From an uncultured Leifsonia sp. (GTDB taxonomy: Bacteria > Actinomycetota > Actinomycetes > Actinomycetales > Microbacteriaceae): a stretch of 64,000 bases of DNA. The notes beneath the pieces are model-generated. The model was not told where the DNA came from and searched no databases. It worked only from the letters and a program-made list of their open reading frames with translations. Numbering within the stretch: position 1 is the stretch's first letter; each line of letters begins with the position of its first letter. The translations under genes were made by a program, and so were the position numbers. Positions 46,669 to 54,785 of the stretch are shown here, piece after piece. The stretch spans positions 62,001-126,000 of the forward strand of contig NZ_CAMFLC010000003.1 of the NCBI RefSeq assembly GCF_945957465.1. The letters run 5' to 3'.

Positions 46669-47644
46669 AGTTGACCCACCTCTTCTGCATGCGGAACTGG
46701 AGCATCGTGAACGCGCCGACCAGCACGAGGATCGCGACGCCGACCGCCGCCGCATACCCGTTGTCACCGGTCTGCTGATGCGCGAAGAACAGGTACACGA
46801 GCGACTGCGTCTGGTTGATGGCCGGATTGCCGGTGCCCATGAGCGCGTACAGCAGGTCGAAGAGCTGGAATCCGGTGATCACGGTGATCACCGACACGAA
46901 GAAGATCGACGGGCTGAGCAGCGGGACGGTGATCGAGAAGAACTGCCGCGTGCGCGTGGCGCCGTCGATCGACGACGCCTCGTACATCTCCGGCGGGATG
47001 CTGCGCATGCCCGCCGAGAGCACGATGAGGTTGAAGCCGAGCGAGATCCACACCCCGACGACGCCGACCGCGAAGAGCGCGAACCATTCCGTGCTCAGCC
47101 AGTTCGGTCCGTGGATGCCGACCAGTGACAGCGTGTAGTTGATCACGCCGAAGTCGCCGTTGAAGATGATCCGCCACACCATCGAGATGGCGGCGGGCAT
47201 CGCGACATACGGAAGGAAGAACGCGGTGCGGTACGCGGCTGCGAACTTCAGCCCCGGCCGATTGATCAGGGCGGCGAACAGCACCGCGAGCGGGATACCC
47301 AGCAGCAGGATGCCGACGTAGATCAGCGTGTTGAGGATCGCCCTCCAGAACTCGGGGTCGGCCAGCATCTGCTGGTAGTTCGAGAGCCCCGACCAGGTGG
47401 CGCCGCCGAACGCGCCCCAGGTGGTGAAGCTGAAGTAGGCGTTGCGGAAGATCGGCCAGATGTAGAACACCAGCACGCCGAACAGCAGCGGGCCGACGAA
47501 CAGCAGCGCCCACCAGCCGTCCTTGCGCAGCCGTTCGCCCCGGGAGAACCGGGTACCGCGGCGCGGCTGCGGAGCGTTTTCGCCCCGGGAGGCGGGCGCC
47601 GTCTGCGCGGCGCCCGCTCCCTTCGTGATCGTCTGAGTGGACAT
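46661..47644 (-). CDS. carbohydrate ABC transporter permease, MalF type
   Basis: A 327-residue permease with a disordered N-terminus, then six helices starting at WWALLFVGPLLFGVLVFYIWP. The EAA loop is PEMYEASSIDGATRTRQFFSITVPLLSP. The start at 47644 lies two bases after the binding-protein stop, with AAAGAG upstream. Together with the MalG-type partner it forms the membrane channel for the locus's sugar. Confidence 0.95.
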   Translation of the reverse strand: MSTQTITKGAGAAQTAPASRGENAPQPRRGTRFSRGERLRKDGWWALLFVGPLLFGVLVFYIWPIFRNAYFSFTTWGAFGGATWSGLSNYQQMLADPEFWRAILNTLIYVGILLLGIPLAVLFAALINRPGLKFAAAYRTAFFLPYVAMPAAISMVWRIIFNGDFGVINYTLSLVGIHGPNWLSTEWFALFAVGVVGVWISLGFNLIVLSAGMRSIPPEMYEASSIDGATRTRQFFSITVPLLSPSIFFVSVITVITGFQLFDLLYALMGTGNPAINQTQSLVYLFFAHQQTGDNGYAAAVGVAILVLVGAFTMLQFRMQKRWVNYV

Positions 47645-47646
47645 GG

Positions 47647-48912
47647 TCACTCTTTGGCGAGGTCCGCGTTCATCTGCTTGGCGAGCTCCTTGGCGACCTC
47701 GTCGACCGGCTTCTTGCCGCTGAAGGCGTCGGGCAGGAGGTCGCTCTCGGCCTTGTTCCAGGCCGCGGTGTTCTTGGAGATCGGGTACGGGAACGCGTAG
47801 TCGGCCGCCGCCTTCTCGAAGATGTTCAGATCCCACGGCGCGGTGTCGACGAACGCCTGCTGGGTGCCGTTGAAGGCCGGGTTGGCCGCGCCCATCTTGG
47901 CCTGGGTCTCGGCCGCCTCCTTGCCGCCCAGATAGTTCTGGAAGGCGATCGCCGCGGACTTGTTCTTGGAGTCCTTCGCGACGACGTTGGCGAGACCGTG
48001 GATGACCGTCGCCTGACGCTCGCCCTTGGGCAGCGGAGCCAGGGCGATGGTGCTCTTGATCGGCGAGGCGAGCAGCTCGGAGTTGAGCCAGGTCCCCGAC
48101 CAGATCATGGCCGACTTGGAGTTGATGAACCACTGGTCCTGCGGGGTGTCCGACAGCTGCGAGAGCGTCGGGGAGGATCCGTCGGCGATCAGGTCGCGCA
48201 CGAACTGAAGGCCCTTGATCGACTTCGGGTCGTCGTAGCCCGACTTCTTGCCGTCGCTCGAGATGATCGAGCCGCCGGCCTGCAGGATGGTGTTGTAGTA
48301 CATTTCCTGGCCGCCGGAGAGGCCGCTGGCGACGCCGTAGATGCCTTCGCCCTTCAGCTTGTCGGAGATCTCCTTGGCCTTCTGGTGGAACTCGTCCCAG
48401 GTCCAGTCGGCGGTCGGGTAGGCGACTCCCGCCTTGTCGAAGACGGCCTTGTTGTAGAAGACCCCGATCGTGTCGAAGTCCTTCGGCACGCCGTACTGCT
48501 TTCCGTCATAGCTGTACAGGTCGTCGAGCGCCTTGGGGTAGTTCGCCGGCTTGATGCCGGAGCCGACCGGCTCGAGCAGCCCGTTGGACGCGTAGAGCTG
48601 GAAGTTCGGCCCGTTCATCCAGAAGACGTCCGGGAGGGTCTTCGACGAGCCCTGGGTCTGCAGCTTGGTGAAGTAGTTCTGGTAGGGCGTGATCTGGGTG
48701 GTCACCTTGATGTTCGGATACTCCTTGTTGAAGTCCTTGATCAGGGCCTCCATGGCCGGCTTCTGGTTCACGTCCCAGAACGCGTAGGAGATGCTGGCCG
48801 AGAGATTATGATCGGCAGGGGCATCGGAACCGCTGCCAGTGTTGGACGAGCATCCGGCGAGTACGACCGCGGAGGCGACAGCGGCCGCGGCCGCGAGCAG
48901 GGCTTTTCGCAT
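47647..48912 (-). CDS. sugar-binding lipoprotein of the ABC importer
   Basis: A 421-residue family 1 extracellular solute-binding protein. The lipoprotein signal MRKALLAAAAAVASAVVLAGC ends in the lipobox VLAGC at residues 17-21. The mature protein has the periplasmic-binding-protein fold, with DVFWMNGPNF, GKQYGVPKDFDTIGVFYNK and AMIWSGTWLNSEL as typical segments. AGGAG precedes the ATG. A strong hairpin lies just upstream of the gene at 48949-48978. Confidence 0.94.
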   Translation of the reverse strand: MRKALLAAAAAVASAVVLAGCSSNTGSGSDAPADHNLSASISYAFWDVNQKPAMEALIKDFNKEYPNIKVTTQITPYQNYFTKLQTQGSSKTLPDVFWMNGPNFQLYASNGLLEPVGSGIKPANYPKALDDLYSYDGKQYGVPKDFDTIGVFYNKAVFDKAGVAYPTADWTWDEFHQKAKEISDKLKGEGIYGVASGLSGGQEMYYNTILQAGGSIISSDGKKSGYDDPKSIKGLQFVRDLIADGSSPTLSQLSDTPQDQWFINSKSAMIWSGTWLNSELLASPIKSTIALAPLPKGERQATVIHGLANVVAKDSKNKSAAIAFQNYLGGKEAAETQAKMGAANPAFNGTQQAFVDTAPWDLNIFEKAAADYAFPYPISKNTAAWNKAESDLLPDAFSGKKPVDEVAKELAKQMNADLAKE

Positions 48913-48948
48913 TGGTTCTCCTTCGATGAGGGGGTTGTCGGTGCCTTA

Positions 48949-48978
48949 CCGGGTCGGCGACTCCACTCGCCGGCCCGG
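48949..48978 (-). other. intercistronic hairpin before the binding-protein gene
   Basis: Arms of 12 nt pair in 11 of 12 positions around a 6-nt loop (CTCCAC on the plus strand). It lies between the first oxidoreductase gene and the binding-protein gene. It has no T run and may block 3' decay or dampen read-through, setting unequal amounts of the two mRNA parts. Confidence 0.55.
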
Positions 48979-49003
48979 ATCTTCGTGTTGCATGGTGCCG
49001 CCG

Positions 49004-50212
49004 CTACAACCGCGCGGCGATCTTCGCATCCACGGCGGGCACGGCTCGGGGCCGGGACCCGTCTCGGAGCGATTCGGTGGCCGCCACGGCGGTGGCCACC
49101 GCATTGCGGGCAGCCACTGCGGACGTCGTCGTCGCAGTGCCCTCCCGCACGAAGCGCACGAACTCGGCGACGGTGAGCCGGTCCGCGTCCGCGTGTCCGC
49201 TTTCGTCGCCGAGCACGGTGTACTCGGCGTCTCCGGCGGGGTTGTACGTCGTCCGGCGATTCCAGACGCGCACGATCGCGCCGTCCGAGTCGCCGAAGTT
49301 CTCCAGGCGCCCCTCCGTGCCGATCACGGTGTAGTTGCGCCAGTAGTCCGGTGTGTAGTGGCACTGCTGGTACGAGGCGAAGACCCCGTTGTCCAGGTGC
49401 ATGGTCACCATCGAGATGTCCTCGACGTCGATCACCGGGTTCAGCTCGCGCTGGGCCAGCGGCGGCCAGGCATCCATCGAGAACCAGTCGGGCATCGAAC
49501 GGTCGGAGTTGTCGCGCCGGTCGTCGATTGCTCCGTAGAGCGAGAGGCCGCCCATGCCGGTGACCAGCTCGGAGTAGCCCCCGGCGAGCCAGTGGATGAT
49601 GTCGATGTCGTGGGCGCCCTTCTGCAGCAGCAGCCCGTTGGACTTGGCGCGTTCGGCGTGCCAGTCCTTGAAGTAGTAGTCGCCGCCGTTGCCGACGAAG
49701 TGCCGGCACCAGATCGCCTTGACCTCGCCGATCTCGCCCCGTCGGATGATGTCGCGCATTGTCTGGATGACGGCCATGTGCCGCATGTTGTGACCGACGT
49801 ACAGCGGGGTGCCGGTCTCGGCTGCGGCCTCCAGGATGGCGTCGGCGTCGGCCACGTCGATCGCGAGGGGCTTCTCGAGGTAGACGGCGATCCCGGCTCT
49901 CAGGAGGTCGATGGCGATCTCGGCGTGCGTGTGGTCTGGCGATGTCACGAAGGCCGCGTCGATTCCGGAGACTGCGGCGATCAGCTCCCGGTGGCCGGCG
50001 AACAGCCGAGGCCGGCCGAACTCCACGGCCGCGCGCTCCCGGGCGGCGGCGCTCGGATCGGCGATCGCGACGATCACACCCTCACCGGCGGTCACGGCGT
50101 GCGCGGCGATCTCCGACCGCGCACCGGCCCCGATCACGGCGATCCGCAACGGCGGGGTCGAGGCGTCGCCCGATCGGTGCGCCGCCTGCTGTTCGGTCAC
50201 ATCCACGCTCAT
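49004..50212 (-). CDS. Gfo/Idh/MocA family oxidoreductase (first of the sugar locus)
   Basis: A 402-residue dehydrogenase with RIAVIGAGARSEIAAHAVTAG as nucleotide-binding motif, the lysine motif AVYLEKPLAIDVADAD, and GLLLQKGAHDIDIIHWLAGGYSE with the substrate lysine and histidine. It is longer than its two relatives in the locus, with an insert containing DWFSMDAWPPLAQ and the aromatic QQCHYTPDYWRNY. It starts with ATG overlapping the ROK stop (ATGA). Confidence 0.9.
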   Translation of the reverse strand: MSVDVTEQQAAHRSGDASTPPLRIAVIGAGARSEIAAHAVTAGEGVIVAIADPSAAARERAAVEFGRPRLFAGHRELIAAVSGIDAAFVTSPDHTHAEIAIDLLRAGIAVYLEKPLAIDVADADAILEAAAETGTPLYVGHNMRHMAVIQTMRDIIRRGEIGEVKAIWCRHFVGNGGDYYFKDWHAERAKSNGLLLQKGAHDIDIIHWLAGGYSELVTGMGGLSLYGAIDDRRDNSDRSMPDWFSMDAWPPLAQRELNPVIDVEDISMVTMHLDNGVFASYQQCHYTPDYWRNYTVIGTEGRLENFGDSDGAIVRVWNRRTTYNPAGDAEYTVLGDESGHADADRLTVAEFVRFVREGTATTTSAVAARNAVATAVAATESLRDGSRPRAVPAVDAKIAARL

Positions 50213-51420
50213 CTGCTCGCTTCCTCCAGCGTCTCCTGCGCCGCCCTGGCACGCGCCCCGGCGACATCGATTTCGGGCTCCGGGAGGTCCGGGGCCAGGT
50301 AGAGCCGATCCATCGCCTGACCGGAGGCCAGCGCCAAGGCGCCGAGAACCACCGATTCGGCACCGAGCTCGGACTGGATGATGGACGGCCGGACGGGCAC
50401 CCCGATCTCGGCCATGACGGCCGCGCGCAGCGGGCGCAGCAGTTCCTCGCCGGCGCGCGACAGGCCGCCGCCGACCACGACGACGTCCGGGTCGACGGCC
50501 ATCGTGACCGTCGCGATGCCGGTCGCCACGCCGCGGACGAACTCGTCGATCTCCGCCCGCGCCGCGGCATCCCCTGCGGCTGCGGCGCGGAACACGTCCT
50601 CGGCCGTCTCGCCGGTCTCCCAACGCAGCTGGCCGGAGTCGTCGACGTGCATCGAGAAGACACTGCCGCCGATCTCGCCGGCGGCACCGTGCCGTCCGCG
50701 GCGCAGCTTGCCGTCGATGATCAAGCCCATGGAGATGCGGTGACCGGCGAAGAAGTAGGCGACGTCGTCGACCAGGCGGGCGGCTCCCATGCGGTGCTCG
50801 GCGAGCGCCGCCAGTCGCATGTCGTTCTCGATGCTGACCGGGCAGCCGTACTGCTCGCTCAGCCTGCCCGCGATGTCGACGCCCTCCCAGTCGGGGAAGT
50901 TGTGCGAGACGGCGAGCCGGCCGTCCGGGCCGACCATGCCCGACACGGCGACCGCCATTCCCGAGAGGGAGGCCAGGCGGCCGATGTCGATGCCGGCCCG
51001 GCTGAAGCAGGTGTTCACCGCGTCTTTGACGTTGTCGAGCCGCCCCGCTCCCACGAAGCGCTGCTCGATGTCGCGCTGATACCAGGCGACGATCCGGCCG
51101 CTCAGGTCGGCGACGACGACCCGCACCCGGTGGATGCCGACGTCCACTCCGACGAGGAGGCCGGCGTCGGCGGCGAACTCGAAGATGCGTGCGGGGCGCC
51201 CTGCTCCGCGGCCGCCGGCGGTGTGCTCCTCGATCATGTCGACCAGGCCGCGCTCGCGAAGAGACGGAAGGGCGGCCTCCACGGTCGGACGCGAGAGACC
51301 GGTGCGCTCGGCCAGCTGCGCCACGGTGGCACGGCCGCCGTCGCGGAGGGCGACCGCGACGCGGGCGCCGCTCTGGTTCGCCTGGCGCGCATCGTGCGCG
51401 CTGTTCTCCACCGGAAGCAT
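50209..51420 (-). CDS. ROK-family transcriptional regulator
   Basis: A 403-residue ROK (repressor, ORF, kinase) protein with an N-terminal winged helix (VAQLAERTGLSRPTVEAALPSLRERGLV, residues ~27-55) and a sugar-kinase-fold domain starting LLVGVDVGIHRVRVVVADLSG. The conserved zinc site of ROK proteins (CxCGxxGC after GEIGH) is missing: here GEIGGSVFSMHVDDSGQL follows. Loss of zinc and of the H in GEIGH suggests it is a pure regulator with altered effector binding. The start at 51420 has GAGAGG upstream. It probably represses the sugar locus via the dyad at 51441-51464. Confidence 0.9.
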   Translation of the reverse strand: MLPVENSAHDARQANQSGARVAVALRDGGRATVAQLAERTGLSRPTVEAALPSLRERGLVDMIEEHTAGGRGAGRPARIFEFAADAGLLVGVDVGIHRVRVVVADLSGRIVAWYQRDIEQRFVGAGRLDNVKDAVNTCFSRAGIDIGRLASLSGMAVAVSGMVGPDGRLAVSHNFPDWEGVDIAGRLSEQYGCPVSIENDMRLAALAEHRMGAARLVDDVAYFFAGHRISMGLIIDGKLRRGRHGAAGEIGGSVFSMHVDDSGQLRWETGETAEDVFRAAAAGDAAARAEIDEFVRGVATGIATVTMAVDPDVVVVGGGLSRAGEELLRPLRAAVMAEIGVPVRPSIIQSELGAESVVLGALALASGQAMDRLYLAPDLPEPEIDVAGARARAAQETLEEASR

Positions 51421-51440
51421 CGCAGGACCTCTCCGTCCGT

Positions 51441-51464
51441 TTACAAAGAAACTGGCTTTTGTAA
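51441..51464. promoter_or_regulatory. candidate ROK operator
   Basis: TTACAAA-N10-TTTGTAA is an inverted repeat just upstream of the ROK gene, in the most AT-rich stretch nearby. A weaker, related dyad (AATACAAG with CTTGCGTATT) lies at 51517-51542. Confidence 0.6.
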
Positions 51465-51661
51465 TTGCTTTCGGACAGTAGAGCACGACTGAACACCCGA
51501 GGTCAATACACCTCCGAATACAAGCAAAAGAACTTGCGTATTGTCCACGACCGACGCAGCCGGGCCGGCGACGGGCGCGTCGCTCTTGTCGGGCCCGCAC
51601 GGAGCCCAATACGCTCGCCCTGACGTTCGATGAGCGAGCGACGAGCGAGCAGGGAGCCTTC

Positions 51662-52768
51662 ATGCGATTCATCCAGTCGCCCGAGCGCCGCTCCGCGACC
51701 CGCGGCGCAGACCCGGCCGGGGCACCGCTGCTGCGGCGCAGCCCGCTGCTGTTCGGCTTCGTGGTCACCCTCGGCGCGCTGGGAGCGATCGCCGCCGGGT
51801 ACATGCTCTACGGCCTGCGGTCGATCATCTTTTCGGTCTTCCTCGCCGCGTTCGCGACGGTCGGGCTCGACCCCCTGATCCGCTGGTTCCAGCGGCACGG
51901 GATGAAACGGGCATGGGCCATCGTCACGGTGATCCTGCTGATCGTCGGAGTGCTCGTCGCGATCGTCTGGGTCGTCGTGCCCCTGCTGGTCACGCAGATC
52001 TCCAACCTGGCGACCGCCATCCCGGCCGAGGTCGCGAAACTGCGCGCCGAGGGCTGGTTCGACGCCACGAACGAAGCCAGCAACGGCGTCCTCGGGCAGG
52101 CGCTCACCTGGATCTCCGACCAGGTGAAGAACCCGCAGACCTGGGCGAACGTCGGCAACGGTCTCCTTGGCTTCGGCCTCTCGGTGCTGAACGCCTTCAC
52201 CACCGGCTTCTTCATCGCCATCCTGACGATCTACTTCATCGCCTCCTACGACTCCACCAAGCAGTCGCTGTACCACCTCGTGCGCCGATCGCACCGCGCC
52301 CGTTTCGAGGGCTACTCGGAGCGGATCCTGGAGAACTTCGGCAAGTATCTGAGCGGCATGGTCATCCTCGCGTTCTTCAACGCGACCTACAGCCTCATCC
52401 TGCTGCTGATCACCGGCGTGCCCGGGGCGTTCCTGATCGCCCTGGCGGCGTTCTTCATCACGCTCATCCCGCTCATCGGCACCGTGCTGACGACCGCCGT
52501 GATGACGGTGCTCGCCCTCATCCACTCCCCCGTCAGCGGCGTCGTTGTGCTCGTCTTCATGCTGATCTACATGCAGGTGGAGGCCTACATCCTGACGCCG
52601 AAGGTGATGGGAAAGGCCGTCCAGGTGCCGGGGTCCGTCGTGCTCATCTCCGCGCTCGCCGGCTCGACCCTCTTCGGCCTCCCCGGGGCGCTGGTCGCCA
52701 TCCCGATCTCGGCGGGCATCATCCTCATCATCAAAGAGGTCGTGATGCCGCGGAAAGACCGGACCTAG
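51662..52768 (+). CDS. AI-2E family transporter (TqsA/PerM-like)
   Basis: A 368-residue membrane protein of the AI-2 exporter/PerM family, with about eight helices. Typical features are the N-terminal helix pair, the amphipathic periplasmic region (LVTQISNLATAIPAEVAKL) and the C-terminal motif FFITLIPLIGTVLTTAVMTVLALI followed by VEAYILTPKVMGKAVQV and AGSTLFGLPGALVAIPISAG. Substrates vary and are mostly unknown. AGGAG precedes the ATG. Its stop codon overlaps the stop of the alcohol dehydrogenase remnant on the other strand. Confidence 0.93.
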   Translation: MRFIQSPERRSATRGADPAGAPLLRRSPLLFGFVVTLGALGAIAAGYMLYGLRSIIFSVFLAAFATVGLDPLIRWFQRHGMKRAWAIVTVILLIVGVLVAIVWVVVPLLVTQISNLATAIPAEVAKLRAEGWFDATNEASNGVLGQALTWISDQVKNPQTWANVGNGLLGFGLSVLNAFTTGFFIAILTIYFIASYDSTKQSLYHLVRRSHRARFEGYSERILENFGKYLSGMVILAFFNATYSLILLLITGVPGAFLIALAAFFITLIPLIGTVLTTAVMTVLALIHSPVSGVVVLVFMLIYMQVEAYILTPKVMGKAVQVPGSVVLISALAGSTLFGLPGALVAIPISAGIILIIKEVVMPRKDRT

Positions 52769-52980
52769 CCAGCGGTCGCCTCACGCCCCGCCGGCCCGGG
52801 AGCCGCGCGGTCGTCGTCCGTGGCCGGGAACGGACCGAGCACGTCGTCGAGGTGCAGATCGGACCCGCAGAGCGCGGTGGATGTGATCCGGATCACCGCG
52901 TCGGTCGGCTCCTGGATGCGCGCGTCCGGCGCATCGATCACCGCGAGTGTCCTGGTCGCCTGCCTGCTGAGTGCTCTCAT
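52765..52980 (-). pseudogene. remnant of a zinc-dependent alcohol dehydrogenase
   Basis: A 71-codon ORF whose first ~52 residues match the N-terminus of medium-chain zinc alcohol dehydrogenases: IQEPTDAVIRITSTALCGSDLHL holds the catalytic-zinc cysteine, followed by VLGPF. After that the sequence turns into a short unrelated Asp/Ala/Pro-rich tail and stops, so more than 80% of the enzyme is missing. The remnant lies at the start of a sparse region with other decayed genes. Confidence 0.8.
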
Positions 52981-53067
52981 GGGTCGGTCTCTACGCGCCT
53001 GGAGTGGGCGCGGACCGGGGTCGACAGGGCGCGCGAGCCGTGCTCCGCGTCGCGGGCGGGCACGCGA

Positions 53068-53073
53068 TAGTCT
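53068..53073 (+). promoter_or_regulatory. -10 of leaderless promoter at 53080
   Basis: TAGTCT ends six bases before the ATG at 53080, and there is no ribosome binding site. Confidence 0.5.
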
Positions 53074-53079
53074 CGGCGC

Positions 53080-53529
53080 ATGGCGCACCCGCTCGATCCG
53101 CGCCCGCTCCGTCGGGGTCGCAAGCTGACGGTGCTCGCCCTCGCGATCGTCGCGGCAACCGCGGGCGCGCTGGCATTGGCGGCCGTCGCGCTGGATGGCG
53201 CCGGCCTGGTGGCCCCACGCGGCCCCGTGCCGGGCGCGACGGCACCGATGTCGACCGTCGCTGCCGTCTACCTCGAAGCGGCCAAGGACGAGGACTGCGG
53301 GATGACCCGCGCTCTGACGACATCGCATACGGCGGCGTGGTGCCACGACCCGCACCTGACGACGTATCGCCTCGTCGGTCGTACGGGAGACGACGGGCAG
53401 TGCATGGACTACGTCATCACGACGACAGCGAGCACCGACGGCTCCATGGACGCAGGCCCCAAGCCGTGGTCGTTCTGCTTCGTCCAGACGAAAGCAGGAT
53501 GGCGGCTCTGGGACCAGGGACAGGGGTGA
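53080..53529 (+). CDS. secreted or anchored hypothetical protein
   Basis: A 149-residue protein with a basic N-terminus (RPLRRGRK) and one hydrophobic helix (LTVLALAIVAATAGALALAAVAL, residues ~16-38) acting as signal peptide or anchor. The exported part has four cysteines (ECG, AWCHD, QCMDY, SFCFV), which may form two disulfides, and ends with WRLWDQGQG. The layout (YLEAAKDEDCGMTRAL then a compact beta-rich end) resembles small actinobacterial exported proteins with a lumazine/NTF2-like core, but no family is certain. Confidence 0.6.
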   Translation: MAHPLDPRPLRRGRKLTVLALAIVAATAGALALAAVALDGAGLVAPRGPVPGATAPMSTVAAVYLEAAKDEDCGMTRALTTSHTAAWCHDPHLTTYRLVGRTGDDGQCMDYVITTTASTDGSMDAGPKPWSFCFVQTKAGWRLWDQGQG

Positions 53530-53604
53530 GGGGGCGGGGGTGCGCGAGACACTGAGAGATGACAAGAAGCCCGTGCAACACGTTCGTGTAGACGGATCGT
53601 AGCT

Positions 53605-53898
53605 TCACGATCCTGGTTCTTCAGGTGATTCCTGAGTCGGTTCTGGCTGCATCCCTTCCACCGGCATACGTGTGGCCCGTCGGACCCACCAGGCGCTCGG
53701 TCCCGCCGTGACTGCTCCGAAAAACAGGACGAACAGGCCACCGGGGACATTGCCTGCGATCAAGCCGAGGACACCGACGATCGCCGTAGCTGAGCCCACA
53801 ACCAATAGGAGAATCCAGTTGTGCTGGTTCGTCTGAGTAACTCGAACCATCCACGACGCTCGTTTCGTCGGACTGCCGGGGCTCACCTCAGACCGCAT
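53605..53898 (-). CDS. small two-helix membrane protein overlapping the nucleotidyltransferase gene
   Basis: A 97-residue protein with a polar N-terminus, two membrane helices (about residues 28-50 and 54-72; WILLLVVGSATAIVGVLGLIA and LFVLFFGAVTAGPSAWWV) and an acidic, proline-rich tail ending PEEPGS. The ATG at 53898 overlaps the end of the nucleotidyltransferase gene by 11 bp and has GAGG six bases upstream; a later ATG at 53850 is also possible. The overlap suggests co-translation. Function unknown. Confidence 0.6.
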   Translation of the reverse strand: MRSEVSPGSPTKRASWMVRVTQTNQHNWILLLVVGSATAIVGVLGLIAGNVPGGLFVLFFGAVTAGPSAWWVRRATRMPVEGMQPEPTQESPEEPGS

Positions 53899-54193
53899 AG
53901 ACGACCTCGGCACTTGTGAATGCAGAAGTCGCGAAGTAGGGATTGCATATCGCGTCGGCATCGACCAGATCGACCCCGCGACCCACAATCCGCTCCAGCT
54001 CTTCCTTGAGGTCGAAATAGTCGTGGAGCAGTCCCCCGCGACCTGGGAGGAAGTCGACGAGGAAATCGACATCACTCGTCTCGCGGTCAAACTTGTCGCT
54101 GAGCACCGACCCGAAGATGCGAAGTCGCTTGACTCCATGTGCGTGGCACGCGCGAGCGATCGCCTGCACGTCGATTGGCACCGCGACGATCAT
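53888..54193 (-). CDS. MNT-type minimal nucleotidyltransferase
   Basis: A 101-residue nucleotidyltransferase of the MNT/MntA type. The catalytic signature is complete: FGSVLSDKFDRETSDVDFLVDF gives GS, then the two metal aspartates (DVD), and the third aspartate is in GVDLVDA near residue 78. Such proteins are usually antitoxins that AMPylate a HEPN toxin encoded next to them. No HEPN gene is present; the downstream partner is a small membrane protein instead. The region is less GC-rich than its surroundings. Confidence 0.85.
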   Translation of the reverse strand: MIVAVPIDVQAIARACHAHGVKRLRIFGSVLSDKFDRETSDVDFLVDFLPGRGGLLHDYFDLKEELERIVGRGVDLVDADAICNPYFATSAFTSAEVVYAV

Positions 54194-54785
54194 GGCAGGA
54201 ATTGTCCCATACCGGCCGATTCCACCGCATTAGCGTGCAGCTTCGTGCCTCGATGAGCCGGTGATCTACGCTCCCCCCAGAGCGGTTCGCACCGACTCAG
54301 TGTCTCAGGCATTTCGCGCCATCCACCTCGTGAATGCTGCGGCAGAGTGCGTGGGCGGATGACCGGCGAACGGAACACCTGCGGCAGAGAGACGTGCTTC
54401 GAGGTCCCGCCGGATTCGAGCCAACGGGGTCATCGCCTCGCTGGCGGCACGAGGGGACCGACCTCGATCGCCCACCTGTGTTGTCTCTATTGGCGATGTG
54501 CTTGCTGAATGAGGTAGCGCCTCGTCGAGAACGTTGCTGCTCGTCGCACCGAGGCGAACCCCGTCAGGAACCCGCCGCCACGCGGATTGACGTTGGCGCC
54601 CGTAACCGTGTCGACCACCTGGAGCTGCCAGAACGGTCCGAACAGGTGCCTCGGTTGCACGTCGAATCGAGGATCCACCGTAGGGAACTCGGAGCCACCG
54701 CCCATCACCATGCGCCCAGCATCGCATGACGGCTCGGCATTTCGTGCGACGACGCTGCACGCGAGCTCCAGCTGCGGCCGTCGCC
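54194..54785. other. 592-bp stretch without a confident gene
   Basis: Only weak ORFs are seen. A minus-strand ORF at 54487-54711 starts plausibly, and another minus-strand frame across 54305-54560 reads protein-like near its end (LARIRRDLEARLSAAGVPF, then AAAFTRWMARNA). The two could be halves of one gene broken by a frameshift near 54540. No repeats, tRNA or insertion sequence ends are visible. Confidence 0.5.
54487..54711 (-). CDS. doubtful ORF, possible broken gene
   Basis: A 74-residue ORF starting MVMGGGSEFPTVDPRF with an aromatic segment LFGPFWQLQVVDTVTG. The composition is protein-like, but no ribosome binding site or -10 is seen and the C-terminal part overlaps another protein-like frame. 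It is probably part of a decayed gene. Confidence 0.25.
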   Translation of the reverse strand: MVMGGGSEFPTVDPRFDVQPRHLFGPFWQLQVVDTVTGANVNPRGGGFLTGFASVRRAATFSTRRYLIQQAHRQ

